A stretch of DNA of 64,000 bases from Emiliania huxleyi CCMP1516 (GCF_000372725.1 NW_005198966.1:564247-628246); one strand, 5' to 3'; counted from the first letter of the stretch, positions 52,688 through 63,036 are shown. The notes: generated by a model not told the origin, from the sequence alone. Made by a program: numbers and translations.

Positions 52688-52779
52688 CGCTCTCACGCCC
52701 CTCTGCCCGTCTGCCCGCCTCGCTGGCTCGCCCGCTCCTCGATTTTTACGACGCCCAGCTAATCTGAGTAATCTCAAAT

Positions 52780-52868
52780 AATAAATAAATAAATAAAAAC
52801 GGACACCTCTACTGTGAGATGGGTAAAAAGGAGAACAGGTCCCCGCCCTTGCGATCTTTGTGCAGGGT
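52780..52868 (+). repeat. dispersed repeat, AATAAATA/CGGACACCTCT family, copy 2
   Basis: Same sequence and orientation as 29624-29710, with small indels. 52870-53156 holds no supported gene. Confidence 0.85.
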
Positions 52869-53156
52869 GGTCGGCGACTAGCCCAGTGCGGTACAGGTGG
52901 TACAACGTCTCAGATTCCTAGAAGGGAGCTGACGCCGAAGCGCCGCCACCTTGAGCAGTGTACATGTTACACCCCCTGCGTCGCGCTGCACGTCCCATGC
53001 TGCGCGGATCGAGCGGTGCGCGGATCGAGGCGGAGCGTCTCGAGCGCTGAAGTATATCGGCGCACCCCACACCCACGAGTGGGCTGTCGAGGGGCGCGCG
53101 TCATATTGCGCCGAGGCACGCCCTGCTCCGGGCCGTGCGACTGAAGAAACGTCCGT

Positions 53157-53704
53157 CTAGAAGCACAGGATCTTGTCCGCGTTTGCATACATTGCGAGCG
53201 CCGCCGGGTCGGTGGCCGCCTTGATGGAGCAGTTGGGGCGCGGGCCCACGCTGCTCATGATCGCGACGTCCGTGATGCCACGGCTGCAGGGTGGGTGTGG
53301 GATCGGGGGCAGGATCGGGAACGGTGGCAGGGCAGGTGGGATCGGGATCGGGGGCAGGTAGGGCGGGGGAAGGTGGAGAGAGAGCCGATGCAGCGCCGGG
53401 GCGAGACTCACGCGTCGGCACAGAAGGATCAGACGGTCCAGGTGACCCGATTTATGTCTTGCATGCATGGGTCGTCGAGTAGCTTGGACATCGGCGGCAG
53501 CCCAAACGCGCCGATCGAACGCAGGACCTTGTCCTCCACAACCCAGCCGCCCTCGGCCATGAGGACGAAGTCAACCTTGGTCGTTGCGTCGCCCTTGAGC
53601 TGCGCGAAGCCATTGGTGACGGCGACGTGGACCTTGGTGGCGTCGCACGTGCCGCTCGAGATCAGGATCATGAAGCGTTGGCCCTCCTTCTTTTTGGCGA
53701 ACAT
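53157..53704 (-). CDS. DsrE/DsrF-like family protein (exon structure incomplete)
   Basis: The first exon starts at ATG 53704 and reads KKEGQRFMILISSGTCDATK, KVDFVLMAEGGWVVEDKVLR, SIGAFGLPPMSKLLDD, which fits the N-terminal alpha/beta fold of small DsrE-type sulfur-relay proteins. The last exon, about 53297-53157, reads RGITDVAIMSSVGPRPNCSI and ends MYANADKILCF, matching the family's closing ADKVLxF strand. The middle (53300-53460), expected to hold the Cys motif (an FCADA-like stretch and a GTGAGT donor are visible), could not be closed in frame. Either a short exon is missed or the gene has a frameshift. It lies 145 bp downstream of the CRAL-TRIO gene on the same strand. Confidence 0.6.
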
Positions 53705-53849
53705 GGCCAAGCGTTGCCGGGGCTCTTGATGAGTGCTGGGGGGAATGGGTTCGAATTCGAGGGGTGTCGGCAGCCGTCACAACCGATGGAAGAAGGCTAA
53801 TCGCAGGGCGGACAAGAAATTAGATTTCGCCGACAATCGCACTCCCTCT

Positions 53850-55185
53850 TCACATGTTGCCGCCCGAGGCGAAGAAGCCCGTGTCGAGGAGCGACGCGAT
53901 CTCGGCCAGGAAGGCCTTGCGCTTGCTGCTGTCGGTCGTCAGCGGCGTGAGCTGGTCCAGCTTCGAGAGGAAGGGTGCCTATGGCACGCTCGGCCGCGCC
54001 GGTGACGCCCCGCCGCTCGCCACACGCCCGGGGTGGGGGTGGGGGTGGGGGAGGCGCGCCCGCTCAAACTTGAGCCGCGCCTGCACCACCTTTGGGAAGA
54101 GGGGCTTGAAGAGGCCGACAAAGGCCTGCGGGAGGGCGAGGAAGAGGGCGGGACAGGTCATCAGGTGCACGTCTGCGTCGCCGCGACAGGCGAGAGCGGC
54201 ACCGCGGCGGCACTCCGAGTGCAGCGGCTCACGGGAGGCAGGGCAAGGCTGGGCGAGATAAGTGCTGCGTGCGCGGGTGTGCGTGAGAGTATGAGGGAGC
54301 GACGAGTCTGTGTCCGCCTGCAGGATGAATGGCAGGTTGAGGATGAGAGTCGGCCCGGCGAGGGAGGGGTACAGCTTCTCGTACGACTTGGACGAGGCGG
54401 TCAGGCCTGCGAGGCAGCGCCCGGCGGGGTGCGGTCGCCGTGGCGCGAGGGTGAGGCGGCGGCGGCGGCGGCGGCCGGCGGCGGCGGCGGCGGGCGGCGG
54501 CGGCGGCGGCGGCCGGCGCACCTTTTGCAAACTGCGGGTCGGGAGCCTTGCGAGTGCCGGTGATGTCGTTTGCGAAGATGACGTTGCACAGGCGGCCCGT
54601 CCGCTCCGAGGCCGCGTTGACCACCAGGTAGTGCACCTCCTTGACGTAGAGCAGGAACTCGGTCAGCTGGTCGACAGAGACCTTGGCCATCATCTCCTTG
54701 TCCTCAATCTGCGAGGCGCGGACGAGGTAGACGAGGTCGCCCTGATCGGTGCCCAGCGTGAGGATGTTCTTGGTGTCGATGAACGGGTTGATCACCGCCG
54801 CGTGCGGAGCCGCCGCTCGCACGGCCTCGTTGTCCCAGCCGCCGCCCGCCGTCGCCTTGGCCACCGCCTCGGCGGCCGCGTCGACAATAGGCTTCCCCGC
54901 TCCCGTGCGCCACGCAACCGCCTCCCGCAGGTTCGCCTTGGCCTCGGCCGCGTCTGGGAACGCGAGCGCGAAGCGCAGGCGGCCGATTTCAGGCATATCC
55001 GGAGCAACAGAGGCGAGCGAGTCGATGAGGCCTCGGTTGGCGTCGAGCAGCGACTGGAGCTGCGCCTGCATCGTCGCCGACGGCACGCGTGCAGCGGCGT
55101 GGCGTGGCGGCGGCGCCGCGCGCGCGCCGACGTGCAGCGCGCTCGCCTGCCCGGCGACGGCAAGCAGCAGGACGAGCGAGCGCAT
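53850..55185 (-). CDS. CRAL-TRIO (Sec14-like) lipid-binding protein (4 exons)
   Basis: Exons are 55185-54522, 54406-54318, 54125-54060 and 53978-53850, giving 315 residues. Intron 1 is GT-AG and is filled by a GGCGGC trinucleotide tract; introns 2 and 3 are GC-AG. Splicing restores QFAKGLTASSKSYEKLYPSL, NLPFILQAFVGLFKPLFPKV and FERAPFLSKLDQLTPLTTD. The PSLAGPTLILNLPFIL...FKPLF element is the floor-and-gate region of the Sec14/CRAL-TRIO fold. The N-terminus (MRSLVLLLAVAGQASALHVG) is a signal or plastid-type leader. It probably binds or transfers a small lipid. The second exon boundary removes a run that would otherwise introduce unrelated sequence. Confidence 0.85.
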
Positions 55186-55246
55186 GCGCAGCAGGGAGCC
55201 TGTCGAGGTCGAGAAGCACTGGCCAGAAGAATTCTTGAAAGCACTA

Positions 55247-55322
55247 GCGCACGACACTAGGCACGGGACTGGCGCCCACTGGCACTACCACAGGTACACC
55301 ACGGGAGCCGCCTAAGCGACAG
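55247..55322 (+). repeat. dispersed repeat, GGCACGGGACTGGCGC family
   Basis: Copy of the element at 31329-31412, starting 60 bp upstream of the CRAL-TRIO start codon, in the same orientation relative to the gene as the copy near the dioxygenase gene. Confidence 0.85.
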
Positions 55323-55390
55323 AAGAATTCCGTCGCTCGCGCGGGGGGGTGGGGCCGGGGGCCGGGGGGGGCGGCGGGGGGGAGGGGGCC

Positions 55391-55477
55391 GCACGCAGGA
55401 GCAGTCAGTCACACACCTACTCCGGCCCCCCCCCGTGTCCCACCCCACCGAACAGAAGAAATATACCCGAGGTAACC
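55391..55477 (+). repeat. dispersed repeat, GAACAGAAGAAATATAC family, copy 1
   Basis: From CAGTCAGTCACACACC through CCCACCCCACCGAACAGAAG to GGTAACC, this matches 58855-58941 in the same orientation. Each copy is preceded by an AGAAGAATTCCG and a G-rich stretch. Confidence 0.85.
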
Positions 55478-55482
55478 GACTT

Positions 55483-56508
55483 TTACCCCCCGCCGCACGT
55501 CACCCACACCGACGCTGCGTACCGGTGCCGCCCCGGGCACGGCCGCACCTCGTGCATCACTCTGTCCGCACGGAACACCGCCAAGGTGTCCAGCCGCGGG
55601 ATCACATCAACGGCCGGCGAGCGCCCCGCTGCGCGAGCGGCGGCAGCGTCCGAAGAGGGTCCGCCCTCCTCGCACGCGCGCGGGATGTGCAGTCTGAGCG
55701 CGCCACCGTCCTCCTCTGTCCACCCGGCGTTCAAGAAGTAGATGAAAGTGAGGACGCGGCCAAAGTCCCGCCCCGCGCGGCCGTCGCCATCAGCGTTGTC
55801 GATGTGGACGCGGTGAAAGGAGCCGCCGCCCGGGTACACGGCCACCATCAAGTCTCCTCGGCTGCTGAAGCTCAGCGGCTCGCCGTTTGGACCGCCGCCA
55901 AGCGGACCGCGATCGCGCTCATCCAGCAGGCCGAGCTGCGCGACCGTCTCAACTGCGAGCCGCTCGATGGCCGCGTCGAGGGCGAGCAGGGCCTGGGGAG
56001 GTTGGGGCTGGGGTTGGGATTCGGGTTCGGGTTGATGGCGAGCAGTGGTGTACGCTCAGGATGGATGTCGGCCCCGAGGACTGTATTCCGCCCCTCTACC
56101 TAAGGCCTGCGTCTTTGCGTGCAGCCGGTGGCCGGGATCATCGGTGAGCATCGCGCAGAGGTCGGTCCGCTGCTCCGGGTCCGGCGGCACGCGTCTGCCC
56201 TCCTTGACGAAGCCCCTCGGCGCGAGCTCGCCGTCGGCGTACAGCGAGGCTGCCTCTGCCGCCGCGGCAGCTCCGAGCTCGGGACTCAGGCCGCACCTGC
56301 ACTGACAGAGGCCCCGCTCGGCAATCGCTCGGGCCACCAGCCGGGCACCCGCCTCGTCGCGTAAGCTTCCGAGGTCCACCTCGAGGAAGGGAGGAGCCTC
56401 GAGGCGCGCTGTGGGAAGCAGCGCGTCAGCGAGCGGCCCACCGCGTATCTGCTCGGCGCGCGCACTGCCAGGGTCGATTGACGGCGGCGACTCGCGGTGG
56501 CCCGTCAT
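55483..56508 (-). CDS. prolyl-4-hydroxylase/EGLN-type 2OG-Fe(II) oxygenase (2 exons)
   Basis: Exons are 56508-56107 and 55992-55483, giving 303 residues. The 114 nt intron is GC-AG (ACGCAG|GCCTTA ... CCCCAG|GCCCTG), and its removal gives HRLHAKTQALLALDAAIERL. The C-terminal half is the P4H fold: the HxD iron ligands in FHRVHIDNAD, a YFLNAGWTEEDGGALRLHIP core strand, the distal His in RADRVMHEVRP, and the 2OG-binding Arg in RHRYAASVWV. This order is that of EGLN/PHD-like enzymes. No signal peptide is seen, so a cytosolic hydroxylase of an unknown protein is likely. Confidence 0.86.
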
Positions 56509-56542
56509 CCGAGGCGATGCCTCTTGTTAAAAACACAACCAC

Positions 56543-56580
56543 GGACCCAAGTCGCACAAGCTCAGACAGTCGAGAAAGGG
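56543..56580 (+). repeat. dispersed repeat, GACAGTCGAGAA family, copy 2
   Basis: ACGGACCCAAGTCGCACAAG followed by CTCAGACAGTCGAGAAAGGG matches 49-85 closely. It lies 35 bp upstream of the EGLN-like start codon. Confidence 0.75.
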
Positions 56581-56599
56581 ATAGGCCCAGGGCGAGTCG

Positions 56600-58525
56600 A
56601 GAAGCACGCGAGGAACAGAAGCTTGTTCACAGCCTTGTGATCTGTGATCTGTGAGGGTCCGCCCGCAGGCGCATTTTGTATACCGAGGCGGTGCCCGGTG
56701 CCGAACCTGTCGGACCTTAAGACAGCATTGTAGATCCCTGGGCGAGGGTGGTGGAGGGGGGCGGTCCGGCGGCGGAGCACCCACCTCCTCCCGGCGCGCC
56801 GGTCGGTAGGCAGGATGTCATCCCCCGTGATCCAGACTGCCCATGGGGCTGACTGTCGGCGCCAAACCACCTCCCACCGAGGCGGGCAGGTTCCACGCGT
56901 TCCCAGACAGCCCCATTGGAGGTAGGCCGCTCGTCTAGCCAATCAGCCTTAAGCGAGCGGCCTGGCCGTTGGAATGGCCCGGGTGGAGAGAGGGGCGGCG
57001 TCGGCTCGGAAGCGCGACTGCAGCCACGGGGACTGCCCGCCCACTCTCGTCGGGTTGAGGGGAGGACAACTGTCCCTGACGGCGAACCTCAGTTACGAGC
57101 CGCCCTCCCCTCGAGACGCGAGGCCAGCGCACTCGGGGCCAGCGTGCACCGTCCCACACGCCTCACGCGGCCTCTGGCTGGAGCGGGATCGCAAGCGAGT
57201 CCCCCAGGCCGGCGCGCGTCTTCCGAGAGAGGAGCGGGAGCGAGGGACCTCCTTAGTAAGCCGGCATGCAGGCGCATGCACGGCCGTTCAGAAACTTTCC
57301 CAGCCGTTGGAATGGCTGCGCTCCCGCCCCTCACCGGGCCGCGAGGGTGGGGAGGGAGGCGTGAGGCGCGAGGTGAGGGGGCGCGGGGCGCGGGGCGTGC
57401 GTGGGACGCGAGGCGTGAGGCGCAGGGCGTGGGGCGGGAGGGCGCGGGGCGTGGGGCGGGAGGGCACGGGGGCAAGGTGTTGTGTGTGTGTGTGTCTGTA
57501 TGTGTGTGTGTGTGTTTGTTTGTTTGTGCGAGGGCAGGGCGGGGCAGGGCAGGGCGGCGGCGAGCGGCGAGCGGCGTCGGCGAGATCGGCGATGAAGAGA
57601 GGCGATGGTGACGTACACGGCGGCAGTGTTCACGGCAGCAGCGCCGGTGGCGGCCCGCGCAGCGGCGGCGGCGCCCTGAGTGAGGCAGACTGCCCTGCAC
57701 AGCCTGCTGGGCACGCTCCCGACGAGCGGCGCGCCATGCGGGCCCGCCGCGGGCGGTTTCGGGCGGCGAGCCGACACGCGTGTCGCCGGCGTAGACAGCA
57801 CTGGCGAAGCGAGGCGGCTGGCGCCGGCCCCGGAGGCGGCTGCAGTAAGAGCAGCGAGGCAGAAGTCACTGTCCAAGGCGTACTGAGCAGGCTGCCATCG
57901 AGCAGCGCGCCATGCGGGCCTGCCGCCGGCGACGAGATTGGAGAGCCGACAGGCATCGAAGAGGTAGGTACTGAGGAGGGCCATCGCGCCCGAGGCGGTC
58001 CGCGCCGGCCCTGCAGGCCGTCTCAGAGAGCCTGGCGAGGCTGTACAGAATGCCAAGAGCATACTGAGCAGGCTGCCGTCGAGCGACGAGCCATGCTGGT
58101 TCGTCGCAGGCGATGAGGTCGAGGAGCCGATCGGAGCGTCGCAGAGGCTGCCGACCACTGCCGTTCGCCCTCGGGCCCAGGGGTGGAAGGCAAGCTTCCT
58201 GGCGTTTCTGGCGAGCGTCCAGACGTCGCAGAGCATCCGGCAGGCGCGCAGCGCCCCAAATTTTTGCTCACCGCACGGCCGTGCGAGCCGTCGGTCGGTG
58301 GTGATGGTCGGCGTCGGCGCGCGCCGCCCAACGCGGCGGCGGTGGGCGTCATGTGGCGGGCGTGGGAAAGAGCATTGTCCGAATTGCGGCGGACGTCCCT
58401 CGAGCCTTGTTTCACAGCCTTGTTATTACAAGAAAATACGTCCTATGGCGCTGTGCGCTGGTCTGTGAGAGGTTGAGGTGCGAGCCCTGGAGGCCCTGGG
58501 GATGGGGTGAGACTACCCGCGGGCC
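56600..58525. other. no named gene; three degenerate tandem repeats of about 185 bp
   Basis: Units starting near 57695, 57880 and 58065 share CTGAGCAGGCTGCC, TCGAGC and GCGCCATGCGGGCC with divergence. They keep frames open on both strands (minus reads SSLDGSLLSMLLAFCTASPG). A (GT)n tract lies at 57480-57530 and a GCGGGGCGTGGG repeat at 57385-57470. No family recognised; possibly an eroded repetitive gene. Confidence 0.45.
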
Positions 58526-58812
58526 TAGAAGGCCCGCGCGCAGGGGGGTGGGACATTGAGACCGGTCATGAATGAGTGCGCGACACGCATGTTGCGAGCA
58601 GCGTTGTTGATGTTTTGCGCGTCGCCACAGACGGCGGCGCGCGAGAGCTGTTGCGAGTGGTGCTGGGCGAAGCCCCGGGCGCTGCCGGAGGCTGTGCCGT
58701 AGTCGGTGCGGTCGACGGCGCTCGGGCTGCCGACCTCTTTGGCGAAGTTGAAGATGGTTCTCTTGGTCGGCGGCGCAATGCCGCCCTGGCTTTCGACGAG
58801 ACAAATTCACAG
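58526..58812 (-). pseudogene. unidentified coding-like fragment
   Basis: This 95-codon frame without a start Met reads SQGGIAPPTKRTIFNFAKEV, RTDYGTASGSARGFAQHHSQ and NAARNMRVAHSFMTGLNV to a stop at 58526, with codon use like the real genes. It begins right after a stop and next to a dispersed repeat. It is probably one exon or the end of a broken gene; I do not recognise it. Confidence 0.35.
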
Positions 58813-58854
58813 GAACAGAAGAATTCCGATTCAAGACTGCCGGGTGGGGGGGGG

Positions 58855-58941
58855 CACGCATGAGCAATCAGTCACACAACCACTCCGGTGCCCACCCCGT
58901 ATCCCACCCCACCGAACAGAAGAAATATACGGGAGGTAACC
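58855..58941 (+). repeat. dispersed repeat, GAACAGAAGAAATATAC family, copy 2
   Basis: See 55391-55477. 59000-59200 also contains three CACTTGGAG units (59053-59080). Confidence 0.85.
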
Positions 58942-59243
58942 CCCCGCCGAACGAACAAAACAAATCTCGCCCACCGCCGTTCTCAAGCTGCGCCGCCTCG
59001 CGCGCAAAGTCGCGCGCGGCAGCGTTGACCGCACGGCATACTCGCCCAAGTACTTGGAGCACTTGGAGCACTTGGAGTACTCGCTCTCTTTTATGTCCCA
59101 CCATGCAGAGCGCATCTCTCTCTGTTGTGCGAGGCGTGAACCGCGCCATTCGCTCTCACCTGGCAACCCTGTCTGCACGTCTCGCGCGCGCGTGAACAGG
59201 GCAGGGCTCCAGGCCCCAAATGACGTGTGAGTGTTAGAGTTGT

Positions 59244-60152
59244 TTGGTATTGCTAAAAATCTCTCTCTCTCTCTCCCGAACGACGAGACACAAATGGGAC
59301 AAGCGCCAGGATCAGCACGGCGAGCGCGAGATTGAATTCGCCGATGTGGATGATCATAACCTTTTTACAAAGACCGTCATGGGAGAGAGATTTTTAGTGT
59401 TGTTTGTTGTTGTCATGGGAGCGCGGGTGCGGCAGCAGGCGGGGGTGCCACACGGAGCGCACCACGAGAGGATCATGCGGGGAGAGGCGGGGGAGAGAGA
59501 CACCGGGCGCCGCCACAAGGAGCGAACTCAGGGGCTGCCTCGTCTGTAAGGCCGCGAGGGACGCGGCGAGGAGGGCAGCACTAAAGCGGAACCCGCTGTG
59601 TCCGATCGTGCGGAAAGCCGCGCAGCAATATGGACCGAGGAAGATGAGAACCCGCCTAGAGCAACGATGGCGCACTTGCTTAGCGGCGCCTGCCTGGGAG
59701 CAGGCCAGATGGTTCCTCAGAGTGGCGGCTAGCGCGAGCGCAGACGGGGACGGCGATCAGCAAAGTGTAGCACAGGCGGCACCCGACTCCAAAGGATACG
59801 CTGAAGACGCTGAGGATGGCGCATGTCGCTGCGCTGAAGGGCTCACGCTAATGGGTGCTGGATGAGGACGGGTACGATGCACTAGCCCCAGCCGTCGGGG
59901 GGGTGTTGCCGGCACTGGTAGATGACCTCTCGGAGAAGAGCCGGAGGGACCTTGGCGCCGGGGTCACGAGGAACTTGCAAGTCGTGGCCGAGGCGGCGAC
60001 GGGAGCGGTGCAGAGGTGGATCCAGCTCTCAATGATGAGGCTACGGCGCGCATAATGAAGAGAGAGGAACACATCGAGTGGCTGAGGAAGCTCTTCACTG
60101 GGGTGGAAGGAGGCCCGGCCGGCCTTGAGGGTGGAGTCGCGGAGGAGGAGGG
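59244..60152 (+). pseudogene. degenerate protein-like stretch in shifting frames
   Basis: Protein-like pieces follow each other on the plus strand in different frames: EIEFADVDDHNLFTKTVMGE (59320-59390), QYGPRKMRTRLEQRWRTCLA (59625-59690), VLDEDGYDALAPAVGGVLPA to WIQLSMMRLRRA (59852-60055), and EEHIEWLRKLFTGVEGGPAG to a stop at 60155. The frame changes suggest a decayed gene or element. No family recognised. Confidence 0.35.
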
Positions 60153-60239
60153 ATAACGCAGGCAACGCAGGGACGGGCCAACCAACCAGTGGGACGAACG
60201 AGGGCCGCGACGGCGGCTCAAGAGTGCGGGAAAAAAGAA

Positions 60240-60305
60240 AGAAAGAACCCGCAACCCAAGGGAGGGATGGGAGGACGGCACGCCGCCACCACACAGGGAT
60301 TTTAA
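60240..60305 (-). repeat. inverted copy of the 31245-31325 repeat
   Basis: CAACCCAAGGGAGGGATGGG, then GGCACGCCGCCACCACACAG and GGATTTTAA, is the reverse complement of 31250-31311. It lies about 115 bp upstream of the histone deacetylase start. Confidence 0.85.
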
Positions 60306-60419
60306 GAGTGCGGGAGCGCGGTGAAGTAATTTCTTTTATTTGAGCCTCCCCTCCCTGTTGACGGCCGGCTCTCGCCGCGTGAGATTACCTCTTGCCCTCT
60401 CGCTGATTTGTGCAGCTTA

Positions 60420-63036
60420 ATGTCGACTCCGTCTTCGAGCAAGCGCAAGGCTCCCGAGCTCTCTGCGGCGGCAGCAGCCGAGCCGTCAGCGACGTCAAGG
60501 TCAGTGACTCCGCCCTTCAAGCCAGGCTTCAAAAGACCTGTGCCTCCGTTGTCCAAGACCCCTCCCAACCCGGCCGGCCTGTCCGAGACGGCAAAGTCCG
60601 ACCTCTTCAACCCTCTCAACCTCACCGTCGAAACATCGCTGCACGATGACGACGAGGTGGTAGATGAGCCTCCAACGCCGGCGAATGTGCGCTCGATGCG
60701 GAAGACAGAGCTGCATGCCGCCGTGTGCGCGGGCGACCTGGCGGAGGCGGAGAGGCTGCTCGAGGGCGGCCATCCCGTCGAGCCCCAGGAGGAGCACGGC
60801 TTCACGCCGCTGCACAACGCCGCCGCACTGCCCGAGAAGGTCACGAGTCGGCAGCGGATGCTCGGACTGCTGCTCAGGGTCTCGGCGGACCCGACCCGCG
60901 CCGACAACGACGGGCACACCGCCTTGCACTGGGCCGCCGCCACGGGCAATGCGAACGCGATCCCTCCCCTCCTCGCGGCGGGGGCGCGGCCTGCCCAGCG
61001 GTCTGCTGCCGGAGAGACGGCCCTCCACCGCGCAGCGAGGCTGGGCAGGGTCGAGTGCATCAAGCTGCTCGCGGCGGGAGGAGGAGGAGGCGGAGGCGGC
61101 GGAGGCGGCGGAGGCGGCGGAGGCGAAGGACCGGCTTGCGTGTCGGGCAGGGAGTGCGTTCTGTGGCCCAACTTGGCGCACGCGTCGCCGCTCGACGTGG
61201 CGGGCAAGATTGGCGGGCGGGTGCACCAGCCGAACCGAATGGCGGCGAGGCGGGCGATGCTCGAGACGCAGCCGTCGTGCCGCACGCTGCTGCTGCATCA
61301 CCCGGACTGCCAGCTGCACCTCACCGGCGACAGCCACCAGGAGGCGCCGCAGCGGATCAAGGCGATCCTCGAGGCGATCGGGCGGGGAGGCGGCAGCAGC
61401 GGCGGCAGCAGCGGCGGCAGCTCGCACCGCGGCGCAAACGGCGGCGCAAACAGCGTCGCGTCCTTTGAGCTCAGCGAGCTGTGCGATTTCGAGCAGGCCA
61501 CCACGGCGCAGCTGACCGCCGTCCACGACGCTGCCTACGTCTCGATGGTCGCCGCCGCCGCCAGCTCGATGGCCGCCAACCCGCCGCCCTCGCCGGTCCC
61601 GCTCACGCCGATGGTGCAGCAGGCGCGGGGCGCGGCGCCCGGCGCGCTCAAGGATCCCCTCACCTCCGACACGCGCCTCTCGCCGGGGTCGTACGCCGCC
61701 GCCCGCCGCGCCGCCGGCGCCGTCTTGCGCGCGATCGAGGAGGTGCTCAGCTGCCGCGCGCGCAACGCGATCTGCGTGGTGCGGCCTCCCGGGCACCACG
61801 CCGGCGTGCGAGGCCTGACCCCCGGCTCCGTCTCGTGCGGCTTCTGCGTCTTCAACTCGGCGATGGTTGGTGCGGCGCACGCCTTGCGCGCGCTGCGGCG
61901 GGACACGCCGCCGTCGCCGTCCTCTCATCCGCAGCCGGCGGCGGTGGGAGAGGCATCCGAGGCGGCGGGGTGGGCGGCGACAGAGCGGGCGCACTTCTCG
62001 CCGCCGCCGCCGCTACACCCGCCGCTGCCGCCGCCGCAGCTGCCGCCGCCGCCGATGAGCGGGTGCGTCTCGCGCGTCGCGCTGGTTGACTTTGACGTGC
62101 ACCACGGCGGAGATGCTAGCCGAGATCCTAGCCCGAGATCTAGCCGAGATGCCAGCCGAGGTCCCCGAGCTACCGAGGTGAGCCCAAGATTTGGCCCGGT
62201 TTGGGCTGCGCGCCGCGGCGCGCGGGCGAGAGGGACGGGCCGTGGCTCGCTTCCCTCCCCTCTCCTCCTCTCGCCGGCACCCCTCTCCCCCTCTCACCGG
62301 CAGCGCCGCGTGCCGGCGCTGTCAGGCGATGGCTCCGAGGAGATAGTGCGGCGCCTGTCTGCGTCGCTGCCGCCCTCCGCCCTCTTCTTCGCGTCGATCC
62401 ACCTCTACGACCCCGGCGACACCGCCTTCACGCCCTTCTACCCGGGCTCGGGCGCCGCGGACGCCATGCCGCAAAACATCATCAACGTGCCCCTCCCCCC
62501 GATGTGGCGCAGCGGCAAGCTCGCCCCGCCAAAGCCGGGCCGCGGCCGCGGCGGCCTCGTCTCGCCGCGGCAGTGTGGCTGCGGGCGGGCCGAGTGGCGG
62601 GAGGCGTTTGCGCAGCGGGTCCGCTCCCCTGTCGCTCATCTGCCTCGAGGCGCGCCGCCGCCTCTTCACGCACGCCAGAGGGCGCGAGTAGGTGCTCCCC
62701 GCGCTGCGCGCCTTCGCGCCGGAGCTGCTGCTGCTCTCCTCCGGCTTCGACGGCGGCTGCGGCGACATCGGGAACTCGAAGCTCGACGCCAAGGAGTGCT
62801 ACCACCAGGGGCTCGACCTCACGCCCGCCGACTTTGCGTGGGCCACCACCCAGCTCCTCGGCGTCGCCGCCGTCTGCTGCCCCGGCAAGGTGGTGAGCAT
62901 ACTCGAGGGGGGGTACGGGGGGTACGTCCTCAACAAGGAGGCCAAATCGGGCCTCGGCATCTCGCGCTCGAATCTGGCCGAGAATGTGGCCGCCCACCTC
63001 TCGGCCTTGTGCGGCGTCGATTGCCATGCAGACTGA
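60420..63036 (+). CDS. ankyrin-repeat/histone deacetylase fusion (3 exons)
   Basis: Exons are 60420-62106, 62326-62618 and 62692-63036, giving 774 residues. Intron 1 (219 nt) is GC-AG and contains a GCCGAGAT repeat; intron 2 (73 nt) is GT-AG. The start is ATG 60420. Residues about 92-218 are three to four ankyrin repeats (ELHAAVCAGDLAEAERLLEG, TPLHNAAALPEK, TALHWAAATGNANAIPPLLA, TALHRAARLGRVECIKLLAA), followed by poly-Gly. The deacetylase domain has the class II order: HHPDCQLHLTGDSHQE, RPPGHHAG near 455, SCGFCVFNSAMVGAAHAL, zinc-binding DFDVHHGDGSEEI near 556, FASIHLYDPG, SSGFDGGCGDIGNSK and EGGYGGYVL with the catalytic Tyr region. A lysine deacetylase acting on histones or other proteins; the ankyrin part probably recruits partners. 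Confidence 0.93.
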
